This document shows positions 6,443 through 7,332 of a stretch of DNA of 7,332 nt, in pieces. A model generated the notes under the pieces. It was not told the DNA's origin. It saw only the letters and a list, made by a program, of their open reading frames with translations, and searched no databases. The DNA is from Leucobacter sp. (GTDB lineage Bacteria; Actinomycetota; Actinomycetes; Actinomycetales; Microbacteriaceae). Position 1 is the first letter of the stretch, and each line of letters opens with the position of its first letter. The position numbers were made by a program, and so were the translations under genes. The stretch spans positions 1-7,332 of the forward strand of contig JAPSIU010000131.1 of NCBI GenBank assembly GCA_031178565.1. Direction: 5' to 3'.

Positions 6443-6957
6443 CCATGCCGCTCGTGCTCGTCGCCGTGATGGTCGTGCTCTACGCCTGCGGGGTCTACCT
6501 CATGCTGGACCGGTCCCTGACGCGGCTCCTGCTCGGCTTCCTGCTCGTGGGCAACGCCACGAATCTGCTCCTCTTCCTGATGTCGGGCTCGTTCGGCGGG
6601 GCGCCGATCGTCGGGGAGCGCTCGGCCGAGGAGATGAGCGACCCGCTTCCGCAGGCGTTCATCCTCACCGCGATCGTGATCACATTCGGGGTGAGCGCCT
6701 TCCTGCTCGCGCTGATCTACCGGTCCTGGCGTCTCGCGCAGGATCAGGACGACACCGTGCAGGACGACGAGGCGGATCTCGAGATCACGGCCACGGAGGC
6801 GCTCACGACGGTGGAGGTCACCCACGAGGCTCTCGCCGAGGCCCCCGAGTTCGAGGATGAGGGGCCGAACGACGACGGAACCGACGAGGACGGACGAGAC
6901 GGACGGGACGGCGACGTCGCGGTCGGGGGAGTCGAGAACGGGGAGGCGCGCGCATGA
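6439..6957 (+). CDS. mnhC: Na+/H+ antiporter subunit C (MrpC, NuoK-like) with long acidic tail
   Basis: This encodes a 172-residue protein. Residues 1 to about 97 are the conserved NuoK-like subunit: three hydrophobic helices (about 3-22, 30-49 and 73-94), the motif LVGNATNLLLFLMSG (36-50), and the family signature DPLPQAFILTAIVITFG (68-84). MrpC forms part of the membrane ion path with subunits A and D. After residue 100 comes a 72-residue hydrophilic tail with about 26 Asp or Glu and no Lys, ending in a DG/DGR repeat (about 145-159). Compact MrpC proteins are about 110-115 residues, so the tail is an extension, and it is probably cytoplasmic and disordered. The start is ATG 6439, overlapping the mnhA stop as ATGA, with AGGAGG at 6423-6428 (10-nt spacing). 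An in-frame ATG at 6445 is less well placed. The stop overlaps mnhD as ATGA. Confidence 0.93.
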   Translation: MTMPLVLVAVMVVLYACGVYLMLDRSLTRLLLGFLLVGNATNLLLFLMSGSFGGAPIVGERSAEEMSDPLPQAFILTAIVITFGVSAFLLALIYRSWRLAQDQDDTVQDDEADLEITATEALTTVEVTHEALAEAPEFEDEGPNDDGTDEDGRDGRDGDVAVGGVENGEARA

Positions 6958-7332
6958 CGGCTCTCGTCCCCCTCGTCGTCCTGCTGCCGCTCATCGGCGC
7001 GGCGCTCGCGCTCGCGGTGCCCGGGCACCGCAAGCTGCAGCAGGGGATCACCGTGGTCGTCTTCGCCTCCGTGCTCGCGCTGAGCGCCGCGCTGATGTGG
7101 CTCGTCGACGCGCACGGGACGCTCGTGATGGAGGTGGGCGGCTGGGGCGCTCCGTTCGGCATCGCGCTCGTGGTGGATCGCGTCTCCGCGCTCATGCTGC
7201 TCGTGTCGTCCGTCGTGCTGCTCGGCGTGTTCGTCTTCTCGATCGGCCAGGGCCTCGCCGACGGCGACGAGGACACGCCGGTCTCCATCTACTACCCGAC
7301 CTATCTCGTGCTCGGCGCGGGCGTCTTCAACG
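6954..7332 (+). CDS. mnhD: Na+/H+ antiporter subunit D (MrpD), N-terminal part, cut by window end
   Basis: The first 126 codons of the NuoM/N-like antiporter subunit D are present and the frame is open to the window edge. The protein begins MTALVPLVVLLPLIGAALAL, a first membrane helix, with a second near residues 34-51. The family-typical stretch VGGWGAPFGIALVVDRVSAL (residues about 62-81) leads into a third helix. The hydrophilic loop GLADGDEDTPVS is followed by YYPTYLVLGAGVFN, which in homologues continues into the proton-channel helix with the conserved acidic residue, here beyond the edge. MrpD pairs with MrpA in the membrane to couple proton entry to Na+ export. Start ATG 6954 overlaps the mnhC stop (ATGA) and has GGGAGG at 6941-6946 with 7-nt spacing, so the operon is tightly coupled. 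Subunits E, F and G are expected downstream. Confidence 0.93.
   Translation, partial: MTALVPLVVLLPLIGAALALAVPGHRKLQQGITVVVFASVLALSAALMWLVDAHGTLVMEVGGWGAPFGIALVVDRVSALMLLVSSVVLLGVFVFSIGQGLADGDEDTPVSIYYPTYLVLGAGVFN

Overview
The window is GC-rich DNA (roughly 70% by eye) with densely packed genes, start-stop overlaps and G/C-ending codons. A MrpA subunit with MnhB fused to its C-terminus is also present. Together these suggest a high-GC actinobacterium. Microbacteriaceae is a plausible family, but that is an inference from style and gene content, not from a marker gene.

Layout. (1) Bases 1-2705, plus strand, are the 3' part of a catabolic or uptake operon. It holds the tail of one ABC permease of the spermidine/putrescine (PotB) type, a complete PotC-type permease, and a YtcJ/NfdA-like amidohydrolase of about 546 residues. 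(2) Bases 2713-3447, minus strand, encode a FadR-subfamily GntR regulator. It converges on the amidohydrolase with only 7 bases between the stop codons. (3) Bases 3448-3547 are the only real intergenic region. It is divergent, carries a candidate -10 element for the rightward operon, and contains two short dyads that could be regulator sites. (4) Bases 3548-7332, plus strand, begin an Mrp (Mnh) multisubunit Na+/H+ antiporter operon: mnhA with fused mnhB, mnhC, and the first 126 codons of mnhD. These are joined by ATGA overlaps, and mnhE-F-G are expected beyond the right edge.

How the parts work together. The left module probably imports a small organic compound, possibly a polyamine, amine or other cationic nitrogen compound. 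It would then hydrolyse an amide, formamide or related bond in the cytoplasm, perhaps under the FadR-type regulator next door. The substrate cannot be read from sequence. The right module is a standard Mrp antiporter assembly, which exports Na+ in exchange for protons and supports pH and salt homeostasis. Nothing links the two modules functionally apart from adjacency.

I did not find a clearly new biological system. The points most worth a second look are the substrate-orphan importer/hydrolase/regulator cassette, a FadR protein lacking one of the usual metal-binding histidines, a long acidic low-complexity tail on MnhC, and a perfect 9-bp stem-loop inside the amidohydrolase gene. No RNA genes, mobile elements, CRISPR arrays or attachment sites were seen, and no gene-free stretch exceeds 300 bases.
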